DNA of 50,264 bases, from positions 1-50,264 of the forward strand of contig JAJYVU010000020.1 in assembly GCA_021791875.1 (NCBI GenBank), read 5' to 3'. Below the pieces are notes generated by a model, which was given only the letters and a program-made list of their open reading frames with translations, was not told where the DNA came from and made no database searches. Position numbers and translations under genes: made by a program. Source of the DNA: Acidobacteriota bacterium (GTDB taxonomy: Bacteria > Acidobacteriota > Terriglobia > Terriglobales > Acidobacteriaceae). Below, piece after piece: positions 15,901-23,625 of the stretch (positions within the stretch are counted from its first letter, which is position 1; every line of letters starts with the position of its first letter).

Positions 15901-16474
15901 CTTTGCCGCCGTAGTGCGCGAAGCCGGCGGGCAGGTGATTGGCGGGCGCGAGCGAGATCTGGGGTTTGACGCTGCCGAGCAGGAGGGTTCCGGAGCCGGC
16001 GAGGGAGCCATCAAAGTAGACGCGGAAGGTCTTGTCGCCGTCGAAGGTGGCCGCGATGAAGTGCCAGGAGCCGGGCGTGATGGTGGTTCCGGCGGGCAGC
16101 GGGAAGCGGAGGGAATTGTCGGGGCCGTCCCAGAGGATGACGGCATTGCTCGAGGCGGCGAGCATGCGGGAGTATTCGTCAGACGTGGAGCCGAGGCCGC
16201 CAATGAGCGCTGGCTCGGTGAGCGGGAGGTTGGGCTGGATCCATGCATAGAGGGTCCAGGGGGCGCTGGCCATCTGGACGGTGTCGTGCTCCTCGATGGG
16301 GTAGTTGAGGCCGATGCCGCCCTGGAGGAAGATGGCGTTCCAGGGGCCATAGTGGGGCGGATTGTTGGTGGTGGGGGTGACGTAGGTCTGCGCGACGGCG
16401 GCAGGTGGTAGCGATATCAGAATGGCTGCGGCAAAAAGGGCGGTGCGTAGACGCGCCGGAAGAAGAAGTTTCAT
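12902..16474 (-). CDS. Secreted GH2-type glycoside hydrolase with N-terminal LamG-like domain
   Basis: A 1,190-aa exported enzyme. The N-terminus MKLLLPARLRTALFAAAILI leading to PPAAVAQ is a signal peptide. Residues about 50-220 look like a LamG/concanavalin-type lectin fold (APWTLYAWIQPNLP, SWHFIAATFDGDKTFRVYFD). A GH2 sugar-binding domain follows (PGTVLTTMVDRG, YWYRTTFPTP, FNGINYVAHVWLND), then immunoglobulin-like and TIM-barrel parts with IIRNWQGQDTEKTFYDLADK (in part), IVAWCGRNEGVPQ (Asn-Glu, acid/base) and RGFSMETGTPSM (nucleophile Glu). The CGRNEG form is closer to beta-mannosidase or exo-beta-glucosaminidase branches than to beta-galactosidase. Substrate undetermined. It stands alone with repeat-containing spacers. 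Confidence 0.88.
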   Translation of the reverse strand: MKLLLPARLRTALFAAAILISLPPAAVAQTYVTPTTNNPPHYGPWNAIFLQGGIGLNYPIEEHDTVQMASAPWTLYAWIQPNLPLTEPALIGGLGSTSDEYSRMLAASSNAVILWDGPDNSLRFPLPAGTTITPGSWHFIAATFDGDKTFRVYFDGSLAGSGTLLLGSVKPQISLAPANHLPAGFAHYGGKVEGFTLLRHALSAGDLATLAHQRKHLDIVDFFRGSKDWPIQRFQWTGYREPQSPQQEPHSKAPFSKPVAQPLPAHRPRLTPTGHNTWTIGDWYLQAAPKVDATAAQIGAPGFSTASWLAATVPGTVLTTMVDRGIYPNPYYGLNNMAIPESLNKQDYWYRTTFPTPRSARNRQFILTFNGINYVAHVWLNDHSLGSIKGAFIRGIFNVTADLKPSGENVLLVHVDPPFHPGIPQEQSVLGGPGANGGIMELDGPTFMDTEGWDWIPAIRDRDTGIWQQVTLHATGSVHIGDPQIITTLPDLPSRTLADVRINAPLNNDSSSPVHATLSASFQGVSIRKSVTLPPGETTVSFTPAEYPQLAIHNPHLWWPNGYGKPNLYRLTLTVSTGRTVSDTKQLHFGIREVSYVLGLMTPDGQLKQFIYDPSRGDVAAAPVINLTHRGILQVPPQSPYPAFYPAKYRSDWNQWVESVTPAGLHSPALRPAPADYAGTRTFLVLMVNGVRIPARGGNWGMDDAMKNVSQAHLEPYFKLEQKAGIDIIRNWQGQDTEKTFYDLADKYGIMIWNDFWESTQNSNIEPENPALFLKNARDVILRFRNHPSIVAWCGRNEGVPQPIINTGLDKLVRTLDGTRYYTGSSNQVNLQVSGPYQWQNPVLYYTKLNRGFSMETGTPSMSTLESFKAWTPKPDQWPIDDVWAYHDWHQGGNGNTHPFMAAIQAMFGAPTSLPDFERKAQMLNYVDHRAIFEGMDAHLWQPNSGRLLWMTHPAWPSNMWEIYNYDYSAQASYYGVKEALQPLHVQLDLSNGNVQVLNTTLHSYPSLTVAVHAYSLTNQPLFQQVPTAQVASPSNRVVKALTISLPEYEARAQGVALIELTLTTPSGRLLSRNLYWLAADMADYRALDRLPQATITASASWTHAKGSDTVTVHLQNTGSDVVLQQKLTLLDASGHRILPAYYSNNYVSLLPGESRTVTIQYPATAATSAPHLTLRAWNLTQRTIPVATQ

Positions 16475-16548
16475 GGAGAGAGCGCTCGCTGGGTCGATTT
16501 CGTTGCGATGCCATTATGCATGAGGGAGGGGATGGGCGCCACTTCATA

Positions 16549-16665
16549 GTCCCCAGTTGTCAGTCCAAAGTCCCTAGTCCCCGGTTTTCAGTCCTCAGTA
16601 TTAAGTTGAAATTGCTGGCAAAGGTTTGGAGCCTTTGCTCACCACTGACAACCGGCAAATGTGGA
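16549..16665. repeat. Dispersed repeat flanking kdsC, left copy
   Basis: A run of CAGTCC/CCCAGT units is followed by TATTAAGTTGA, GCAAAGGTTTGGAGCCTTTG, TGACAA and ATGTGGAC. The same order occurs at 17268-17385. A short CAGTCCCCAGT piece is also present near 12840. Confidence 0.65.
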
Positions 16666-16684
16666 CAGGCTACCGGCAACTACA

Positions 16685-17251
16685 ATGGCAGCTATGCAGG
16701 AGACATGGAAGCCGGGCTCCGAAGTGCTGGAGCGGGCGAAGAAGATCAAGCTGTTTTTGATGGATGTGGATGGGACGCTGACCAACGGGGAAGTGTGCCT
16801 GGTCTCATTGCCCGGGGGCGGAGTGGGTGAGCTGAAGGCGTTCGATTCGCAGGATGGGCTGGCGTTGAAGCTGGCCAGCATCATGGGGATTGATACGGGA
16901 TTCATCACAGGGCGGCGGTCGCCGGCGGTGCAGCAGCGCGCCAACGAATTGCGGGTGCGATTTGTGTACCTGGGGCAGGCAACGAAGACGGCGGCTTTTG
17001 AGGAATGCCTGGAAGAGGCGGGCGTGACCGAAGAAGAGACAGCTTTTCTGGGCGATGATCTGCCGGATATGGCGCTGGCGCGGCGGGCAGGGCTGGCGGT
17101 GGCGGTGGCGAATGCGGCGGTGGAGCTGAAGGAGATTTGCCACTACACGACGCGGGCGGCGGGCGGCAAGGGTGCGGCGCGGGAGGTGGTGGAGCTGATT
17201 TTGAAGGCGCAGGGCCGGTGGGAAGAGGCGATTCCGAAGGCGCTGGCGTGA
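16685..17251 (+). CDS. kdsC: 3-deoxy-D-manno-octulosonate 8-phosphate phosphatase (KdsC-like HAD phosphatase)
   Basis: Predicted to dephosphorylate Kdo-8-phosphate on the way to lipopolysaccharide, so it supports an LPS-bearing outer membrane. The 188-aa product has the HAD motif I LFLMDVDGTLTNGEV (nucleophile Asp, about residues 23-37), IDTGFITGRRSPAV (motif II Thr), a Lys in ATKTAAFEECL and TAFLGDDLPDMALARRAGLA (motif IV). Length and order match KdsC, which lacks the HAD cap. The ATG at 16685 is the first in frame; the next at 16694 is possible. No strong ribosome-binding site is seen. It is not next to other Kdo genes and is bounded by two copies of a 120-bp repeat. A related HAD phosphatase role cannot be excluded. 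Confidence 0.85.
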   Translation: MAAMQETWKPGSEVLERAKKIKLFLMDVDGTLTNGEVCLVSLPGGGVGELKAFDSQDGLALKLASIMGIDTGFITGRRSPAVQQRANELRVRFVYLGQATKTAAFEECLEEAGVTEEETAFLGDDLPDMALARRAGLAVAVANAAVELKEICHYTTRAAGGKGAAREVVELILKAQGRWEEAIPKALA

Positions 17252-17267
17252 GCAGCATCGCCGCCAG

Positions 17268-17385
17268 TTCTCAGTCCCCAGTACGCAGTCTTCAGTCCCC
17301 AGTCTTCAGCCTTCGATGCTCCGTATTGAGTTGAGAGCGTCTGCGAAGGTTTGGAGGCTTTGCTGGTGATTGACAAGTGTGGACT
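17268..17385. repeat. Dispersed repeat flanking kdsC, right copy
   Basis: Contains CAGTCCCCAGT units, TATTGAGTTGA, GCGAAGGTTTGGAGGCTTTG, TTGACAA and GTGTGGAC in the same order and orientation as 16549-16665. Confidence 0.65.
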
Positions 17386-17448
17386 GCCTTGAGAGCAGGC
17401 GGGCGTCCTCACAGAGTCTTCACCGGTTTTTGGAATATACTGCCAGCC

Positions 17449-19554
17449 ATGCTTAGAACGAGAGTTGGATTTCTGCTTTTGTCCCTGGCGTTTGCGCCAG
17501 TTGCTCCAGTGATCGCGCAGACTGCCGTGAAGCCCCATCTGATGACCTTAAACGATGTGTTTCGCGTGAAGGATGTGGGGAGCCCGAAAGTGTCGCCGGA
17601 CGGGAAGTGGGTGCTGTACACGGTCCGGACGACGGATATGAAGAAGGATGATCACATCACCACGTTGTGGATGGTGAGCTGGGATGGGAAGCAGGACATT
17701 CAGCTGACGTACGGATACAACGGGTCGGTGAGCGAGCCCGAGTGGAGCCCGGATGGGCAGTATATTTCGTTCTTGTCCGGGCGGAAGGGCAAAGCCGAAG
17801 GCACGCAGGTGTGGGTGCTGCCGCGGCACGGCGGCGAGGCGCACCAACTGACGGACGTGAAGAAAAAGGACGGCACGATTCAGGCGTATCGCTGGTCTCC
17901 GGATGGAAAGCAACTGCTGCTGACGGTGCACGTGGGCCGGATTGTGAGCGCGAACGCGTTCAACGATGCGAAGGAACACAAGTACGTTGCGCCGATTGTG
18001 ATTACTCGCTACCTGTTCAAGCAGGATGTCAAGGGATACATCACGGCGACGTCGCACACATTTCTTTATCTGTATGACATTGCGACGGGCAAGATGGAGA
18101 AGCTGACGGCCGGCGAGAAGTATGACGAGCAGGACGGGGTGTGGTCGCCGGATGGGAAAGAGATTGCATTTGTGAGCAATCACACGGCGGAGCCGGAGCG
18201 GAATATCAACACAGACGTGTTTGTGGTGGCGGCGAAGGCGGGGTCGGAGCCGAAGCAACTGACGCACTACACGGGCGAGGACACGGGGCCGCTGGCGTGG
18301 TCTCCGAATGGGAAGGAAATCGCGTTTTTGCGCGGCGGGCATGTGAAGTACTGGCAGTACCAGGAGAATCGGCTGGCGGTAATCGCAGCCGATGGGAGCG
18401 GGCCCGCGAAAGTGTTGACGGCGGAGTTTGACCGTCCGATACATGAGCCGCAGTGGACGCCGGACGGCAAGCACATTCTTGCACTGGTGACGGATGACCG
18501 GAACCGGTATCCGGCGAGCATTGACGTGGCGACGGACGCGGTGACGCGTCTGGTGGACAGCGAGGGCGTGTCGTGGGGCCACTCGGGCAAAGACGGACAT
18601 GAGGCCGTGCTCTGGACGACGGACACGACGCCGGGCGAGGTGTTTGCGCTGAGCGACGGGCATCTGCGGCAACTGACACACCAGAATGCCAAGCTGCTCT
18701 CAGAGCTGGTGCTGGCCAAGGCCGAGAATATGGACGCGACGAGCAAAGACGGTACGCGCGTGGATGGGTTGATCACGCTGCCGGATGATGCCGGGGCGAA
18801 GAAGCCGTATCCGATGCTGTTGTGGATTCACGGCGGGCCGCAGGGGCAGGATGCACACGAGTTTTCGCCGATGCGGCAGTTGTTTGCGGCGCGCGGCTAC
18901 GCGGTGCTGAATGTGAATTACCGGGGCAGCAACGGGCGCGGGATCGCTTACCAGAAGGCGATCTGGGCGAACTGGGGCGTGCTGGAAGTGCAGGATATCG
19001 AGGCCTGCGTGAACAAGATGATCCAGGAAGGGATCGCGGATCGGAACCGCATGGGCGTGGGCGGCTGGAGTTACGGCGCCATCACGACGGATTACATGAT
19101 CGCGCACACGAACGAGTTCAAGGCGGCGACGGCGGGCGCGGGGACGGGCGATCCGTTCGTGCTGTACGGCGTGGACGAGTACATCAACCAGTACAACTAT
19201 GAGCTGGGCGTGCCGTGGGAGAACGTGCAGCGATACATCAAGATCGGGTATCCGTTCTTCCATGCGAATCTGATCCATACGCCGACGCTGTTCATGGGCG
19301 GGACGAGCGACTTCAACGTGCCGCTGGAGGCCGGCGAGCAGATGTATGAGGCGCTGCAGACGCTGCATGTGCCTTCGGCGCTGATCGTGTATCCGCAGCA
19401 GTGGCACGGATTCACGCGACCGACGTACATTCGCGACCGTTATCAGTACTGGTTCAACTGGTATGACAAGTGGGTGCTGGGCAAGAACGTGAAGCTGACG
19501 TACCAGCCGTGGGCGAAGAAGAAAGAAAAGCACGAGAACAAGGAGATGCAGTAG
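17449..19554 (+). CDS. Secreted S9-family peptidase (prolyl oligopeptidase type, DPP/acylaminoacyl-peptidase-like)
   Basis: The ATG at 17449 gives MLRTRVGFLLLSLAFAPVAP and a cut after VIAQ, a good signal peptide; total 701 aa. Residues about 40-400 hold beta-propeller TolB/WD40-like units (SPDGKWVLYTV, WSPDGQYISFLSG, WSPDGKEIAFVSN, WTPDGKHILALV). The C-terminal alpha/beta hydrolase has the HGGPQGQD oxyanion loop, GVGGWSYGA (nucleophile Ser), GTSDFNVP (Asp) and QQWHGF (His). It would release dipeptides or acylated residues from peptides outside the cytoplasm. A strong terminator follows. Confidence 0.93.
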   Translation: MLRTRVGFLLLSLAFAPVAPVIAQTAVKPHLMTLNDVFRVKDVGSPKVSPDGKWVLYTVRTTDMKKDDHITTLWMVSWDGKQDIQLTYGYNGSVSEPEWSPDGQYISFLSGRKGKAEGTQVWVLPRHGGEAHQLTDVKKKDGTIQAYRWSPDGKQLLLTVHVGRIVSANAFNDAKEHKYVAPIVITRYLFKQDVKGYITATSHTFLYLYDIATGKMEKLTAGEKYDEQDGVWSPDGKEIAFVSNHTAEPERNINTDVFVVAAKAGSEPKQLTHYTGEDTGPLAWSPNGKEIAFLRGGHVKYWQYQENRLAVIAADGSGPAKVLTAEFDRPIHEPQWTPDGKHILALVTDDRNRYPASIDVATDAVTRLVDSEGVSWGHSGKDGHEAVLWTTDTTPGEVFALSDGHLRQLTHQNAKLLSELVLAKAENMDATSKDGTRVDGLITLPDDAGAKKPYPMLLWIHGGPQGQDAHEFSPMRQLFAARGYAVLNVNYRGSNGRGIAYQKAIWANWGVLEVQDIEACVNKMIQEGIADRNRMGVGGWSYGAITTDYMIAHTNEFKAATAGAGTGDPFVLYGVDEYINQYNYELGVPWENVQRYIKIGYPFFHANLIHTPTLFMGGTSDFNVPLEAGEQMYEALQTLHVPSALIVYPQQWHGFTRPTYIRDRYQYWFNWYDKWVLGKNVKLTYQPWAKKKEKHENKEMQ

Positions 19555-19572
19555 CGCGATTGGCCGGAGCAG

Positions 19573-19602
19573 AGGCCGCCGGGAAACTGGCGGCCTTTTT
19601 GT
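19573..19602 (+). terminator. Intrinsic terminator after the S9 peptidase
   Basis: AGGCCGCC (19573-19580) pairs with GGCGGCCT (19589-19596), followed by TTTTTGTT. It separates the peptidase from the heme genes. Confidence 0.85.
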
Positions 19603-19674
19603 TCAGGGCGTGAAGTGGTTGTGCGGGGGAGCACAAGTGGAGATGGTTTCCGGGTGCTAACCTTGGGCTAAGTT

Positions 19675-20784
19675 ATGTCTGACGAAAAGGTATTGAAAAC
19701 TGCAGTGACAGAGGGCGGCGCAGGCTCAGAACAGATGCCGGCATCGAGTGCGAGCCGGTTTGTGCGGGCGTGTTTGCGGCAGCCTGTGGACCGGACGCCG
19801 GTATGGTTCCTGCGGCAGGCGGGGCGGTATATGGCCGAGTACATGGCGGTGCGGAAGCACCACTCGCTGCTGGAGATCTGCAAGCGGCCGGAGCTGGCGG
19901 CAGAGGTGACGATCACCGCGGCGGAGAAGCTGGATGTGGACGCGGCGATTATCTTTGCCGATTTGCTGCTGCCGCTGGAGTGCATGGGGCTGGGGTTCGA
20001 GTTCCAGGCGGGCGAAGGGCCGGTGATTCACCAGCCGGTGCGGACGGCCGAGGATGTGGTGCGACTGCGTACAGATCGGACGGACGAGCTGATTTATGTG
20101 GCGCAGGCGATTGAGCGGGTGGCGGCGCACTTCAAGGACGCGCTGGCGATGATCGGATTTACGGGCGCGCCGTTTACGCTGGCCAGTTACATGATCGAGG
20201 GCGGCGGCTCGCGGAATTACATCGAGACGAAGCGGATGATGTATCGCCAGCCAGAGGCGTGGCGGCTGCTGCTGGAGAAGCTGGCGACGGTGCTCAGGGA
20301 TTACGCGCGGCAGCAGGTGGAAGGCGGCGCGGACGTGATCCAGATTTTCGACAGCTGGGTGGGCGCGCTGTGCGTGGAGGATTATCGCGAGTTCGTGCTG
20401 CCGATAACGACGACGCTGGTGCGCGAGGTGCAGGCGATGGGCGTGCCGGTGATTTACTTCGGGGTGGATTCGGCGTCGCTGCTGCCGGCGATGAAGGAGA
20501 CGGGCGCGGATGTGCTGGGGCTGGACTGGCGGACTCCGCTGGACGATGCATGGCGGCGGCTGGATTACGGCTGCGGGGTGCAGGGGAACCTGGATCCGAT
20601 CACGCTGTTCGCGGAGCCGGATCTGATTCGTAACCGTGTGAGAAACATATTGGCGAAGGCGGGCGGGCGGCCCGGACATATTTTCAACCTGGGGCATGGG
20701 ATTGTTCCGGGAACGCCGGTAGAGAACGTGCAGGCGGTGGTGAAGTTTGTGCGTGAGTATGCACAGGAGACGCAGCATGGCTGA
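19675..20784 (+). CDS. hemE: Uroporphyrinogen decarboxylase
   Basis: Removes four carboxyl groups from uroporphyrinogen III to give coproporphyrinogen III in the cytosol. The 369-aa product carries the signature PVWFLRQAGRYMAEY (about residues 42-56), IIFADLLLPLECMG, GFTGAPFTLASYMIEGG (the second signature), and C-terminal GVQGNLDPITLF and FNLGHGIVPGTPVENV. All expected motifs are present; an N-terminal tail of about 25 residues is longer than usual. It starts a three-gene heme cluster with overlapping reading frames, implying one transcript. The ribosome-binding site before the ATG is weak. Confidence 0.97.
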   Translation: MSDEKVLKTAVTEGGAGSEQMPASSASRFVRACLRQPVDRTPVWFLRQAGRYMAEYMAVRKHHSLLEICKRPELAAEVTITAAEKLDVDAAIIFADLLLPLECMGLGFEFQAGEGPVIHQPVRTAEDVVRLRTDRTDELIYVAQAIERVAAHFKDALAMIGFTGAPFTLASYMIEGGGSRNYIETKRMMYRQPEAWRLLLEKLATVLRDYARQQVEGGADVIQIFDSWVGALCVEDYREFVLPITTTLVREVQAMGVPVIYFGVDSASLLPAMKETGADVLGLDWRTPLDDAWRRLDYGCGVQGNLDPITLFAEPDLIRNRVRNILAKAGGRPGHIFNLGHGIVPGTPVENVQAVVKFVREYAQETQHG

Positions 20785-21745
20785 GCGCGCGGCGATTCTG
20801 CTGCTGGCGCACGGCACGCCGGATGCGGCGGAAGAGATTCCTGAATACCTGAAGAACGTGGTGAGCGGACGTCCGATGCCTGCGGCGGCGGTGGAGGAGG
20901 TTCGGCACCGGTTTGTGGCGATTGGCGGGAGTCCGCTGACGCGGCTGACACTGGAGCAGGGCCGGTTGCTCGAAGAGGCGCTGGGAGTGCCAGTGTACGT
21001 GGGCATGCGCAACTGGAAGCCGTACATCGCCGATGTGGTGAGGCAGATGGCGGCGGACGGGGTGACGCGGGCGGTGGCGATCTGCCTGGCTCCACAGAAC
21101 TCGCGGACGAGCGTGGGGCTTTATCGGCGGGCGGTGATGGCGGCTGCGGGCGAGCAGATGCAGGTGGAGTTCATTGAGGCGTGGGCGGACGACGATCTGC
21201 TGGCCGAAGCGTTTGCCGAGCGGCTGCGGGCGACGTGGGAGCCGTTCTGCGCGGAGACGGGCGAGCGAGTTCCGGTGCTGTTCACGGCGCACAGCGTGCC
21301 GTGCCGGACGGTGCAGACGCCGGCGCCGGACCCGGAGAAGCCGGGACGGCCGCCGATGCCGGCCGACCTTTACAACTTTGAGACGAAGAAGACGGCGATG
21401 CATGTGGCGGCGAAGGTGGCGGGGCTTGAGAAGTGGTATTTCGCGTTCCAGAGCCAGGGGATGAGCGGTGGGCCGTGGATTGGGCCATCGGTGGAAGAGA
21501 CGCTGACGGCGCTGCGCGAAGAGGGCGTGAAGAAGGTGGTGATCCAGCCGGTGGGATTCTTGTGCGATCACGTGGAGATTCTTTACGACATTGATGTGAG
21601 CTTCCGGGAGTTTGCGGAGAAGCTGGGGATGGAGATGCGGCGTCCTGCGTCGCTGAATGATTCGGCGCTGCTGACAGCGGCGCTGAAGGGGCTGGCCGAG
21701 AGCGGGCTGGAGCGGCTGGCTGCGGCTGAGACCAAAGAGCCATGA
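20777..21745 (+). CDS. hemH: Ferrochelatase (proto- or coproporphyrin type)
   Basis: Inserts Fe2+ into the porphyrin. The ATG at 20777 overlaps the last 8 bp of hemE; the 322-aa product begins MAERAAILLLAHGTPD. Family features include YVGMRNWKPYIADVV, VLFTAHSVPCR (conserved catalytic His in HSVP), YFAFQSQGMSGGPWIGPS and VIQPVGFLCDHVEILYDID (conserved Glu). There is no cysteine cluster at the C-terminus, so no [2Fe-2S] centre is expected. Sequence alone does not tell me whether protoporphyrin IX or coproporphyrin III is the substrate; the hemE-hemH-hemY order is that of coproporphyrin-dependent Gram-positives, but this organism appears Gram-negative. Confidence 0.95.
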   Translation: MAERAAILLLAHGTPDAAEEIPEYLKNVVSGRPMPAAAVEEVRHRFVAIGGSPLTRLTLEQGRLLEEALGVPVYVGMRNWKPYIADVVRQMAADGVTRAVAICLAPQNSRTSVGLYRRAVMAAAGEQMQVEFIEAWADDDLLAEAFAERLRATWEPFCAETGERVPVLFTAHSVPCRTVQTPAPDPEKPGRPPMPADLYNFETKKTAMHVAAKVAGLEKWYFAFQSQGMSGGPWIGPSVEETLTALREEGVKKVVIQPVGFLCDHVEILYDIDVSFREFAEKLGMEMRRPASLNDSALLTAALKGLAESGLERLAAAETKEP

Positions 21746-23145
21746 AACGGATTGCGGTTGTCGGAGGCGGGATCAGCGGGGTGACCGCGGCCTGGCAACT
21801 GGCGCGCGAGCGCGCGGCCGGGCGTGCCGTGGAGTGGGTGCTGTATGAGGCCGGAGCGCGGCTGGGCGGAACCGTCGAGACAGAACGGCGCAGCGGGTTC
21901 GTGATGGAGTGCGGGCCGGACTCGTGGGTGACGGAGAAGCCATGGGCACGCGAACTGGCGGCGGAGTTGGGGCTCGAAGATGAGGTGGTTGCGTCGAATG
22001 ACGCGATCCGACGGACGTATCTGCTATGGGGCGGGCGTCTGGTGGCGTTGCCGGGCGCAATGCGGATGATGGTTCCGGTGGATCTGGAAGCAATTGCGGA
22101 TTCGCCACTGTTCAGCGAGGACGCGCGACGGGCGTATATGCAGGAGCCGGAGCGGGCGGCGGAGTTGAAAGCGACGGCGCTGCCGGAGGGCCGGGATGAG
22201 AGCGTGGCGAGCTTTGTGCGGCGGCATTTTGGCGACGAGGTGACGCGGACGGTGGCGGCTCCGCTGCTGGCAGGGGTGTTTGGCGGCGATGTGGAGACGC
22301 TGAGCGTGCGGGCGGTGATGGAGCCGTTTGTGCGGCTGGAGCAGCAGTACGGGAGCCTGATCCTGGCGCTGCGGGAGCGGGCGACGAAGGTTAAAGGGCC
22401 GAAGAAATCGGTATTCACGACCTTGAAATCGGGGCTGGGGACGTTTGTGGAGGCGATGCAGCGGGAGATTCCGCCGCAGATGGTGCGTCTGCGGGAGCCG
22501 GTGGAGGCGATTGCGAGGATTGGGGGCAGATGGCAGTTGAAGTCGTCGCGGGGCGCGGAGGAATTTGACGCGGTGTTTGTGGCGACTCCGGCGCATGTGA
22601 CGCGGAGGCTGCTGGAGCCGTTGGATGCGGAGGCCGCGGAGCTGGTGAAGCTGGAGGCGAGCTCGGCGGTGGTGGCAGCGCTGGCGTTTGACGCGGAACG
22701 GGCGCGGGGGATGGAGATTCCGGAGGGATTCGGGTACCTGGTGCCGCCGCAGACGGCGGGAGAGGATTCGCTGCTGGCGTGCACGTTTGTGAATCAGAAA
22801 TTCGGGCATCGTGCGCCGGAGGGTGGCGTGCTGCTGCGGGCGTTTTTTGGCAACCGCGCGGCGGGGACTCTGATGGCGGCTTCAGATGAGGAAGTGATTT
22901 CGCGGGCGCGCGAGCAGATGGCCCTGGCGCTGGGCGAGTTGCCGCAGCCAACGCATGCACTGGTGCGGCGGTGGCCGTTTTCGCTGCCGCAGTACGCGGT
23001 GGGGCATCTGGACCGGATGCGCGCACTGGAAGAGCGAGTGGCGCGACTGCCGGGATTACGTCTGCTGGGGAATGCGTACTACGGCGTGGGATTGCCGGGG
23101 CTGATGCATGAGGCGCGCAAGGCGGCGGAGGAAGCGCTGGGCTGA
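21742..23145 (+). CDS. hemY: Protoporphyrinogen/coproporphyrinogen III oxidase, HemY/CgoX type
   Basis: An FAD-dependent oxidase of the penultimate heme steps. The ATG overlaps the hemH stop (ATGA). The 467-aa product begins with the dinucleotide-binding motif KRIAVVGGGISGVTAAWQLA, then LYEAGARLGGTVETE, MECGPDSWVTEKPWA, APLLAGVFGGDVETLSVRAV (in part) and the C-terminal FAD-contact GNAYYGVGLPGLMHEARKAA. A membrane monotopic amine-oxidase fold is expected. It closes the hem cluster; about 480 bp of non-coding sequence follows before the oxidase operon. Confidence 0.95.
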   Translation: MKRIAVVGGGISGVTAAWQLARERAAGRAVEWVLYEAGARLGGTVETERRSGFVMECGPDSWVTEKPWARELAAELGLEDEVVASNDAIRRTYLLWGGRLVALPGAMRMMVPVDLEAIADSPLFSEDARRAYMQEPERAAELKATALPEGRDESVASFVRRHFGDEVTRTVAAPLLAGVFGGDVETLSVRAVMEPFVRLEQQYGSLILALRERATKVKGPKKSVFTTLKSGLGTFVEAMQREIPPQMVRLREPVEAIARIGGRWQLKSSRGAEEFDAVFVATPAHVTRRLLEPLDAEAAELVKLEASSAVVAALAFDAERARGMEIPEGFGYLVPPQTAGEDSLLACTFVNQKFGHRAPEGGVLLRAFFGNRAAGTLMAASDEEVISRAREQMALALGELPQPTHALVRRWPFSLPQYAVGHLDRMRALEERVARLPGLRLLGNAYYGVGLPGLMHEARKAAEEALG

Positions 23146-23625
23146 TGGGGGTCTGCGTCGAAGTTTGCCGCGTCAGAAAAACGCAGGCACCGGTGGAAAG
23201 ACCTGCGCATCCATATTTGGTTGCCGGAATGGAAAATCGGACCTCGCTGTCGGTGGCCGGTTGCGTGGCTGCAGGGTAAGAAATGCCACCGGAAGAGGGA
23301 AAAATTCACCTGAACGGCGAATAAAGTTTGGTGAGATGCACGCCGGTGAATTGAGGGAGAGCGAATTTCCATTTAGCATGGAATTTCGCCGGTATGCGCC
23401 ACGCTGGGCGCACGAAAGCCGAACAACGGGGTTTATCGAGTTCGAGTCCGCAGGGTAGACTCCGGGGAATACGCAAGACAAAAGTTGCCGTGGCGTGTAT
23501 TTTGTTCGCCATAGGCAAAAGTTGAAGAGGTCCGGAGCCGCAGGGGCGGCTCGGGGAAAATCATTGCGTGCCGCGATGACGGGTATCGCGTGTGCGCCAT
23601 AACAAGTGACGGGTACGCTACATCG
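23146..23625. promoter_or_regulatory. Intergenic region upstream of the respiratory operon
   Basis: 480 bp without a convincing gene between hemY and coxB, on the same strand as both. It is less G-rich than the flanking genes and must hold the oxidase operon promoter if the operon is transcribed separately. I cannot point to a -35/-10 pair or an operator with confidence. No terminator with a T-run follows hemY, so read-through is possible. Confidence 0.3.

Noticed and set aside
12896-16411. Long plus-strand frames (611 and 457 codons) opposite the GH2 gene
   Set aside because: Low-complexity Gly/Val/Glu translations without motifs; the minus strand encodes a complete glycosidase with signal peptide and catalytic residues.
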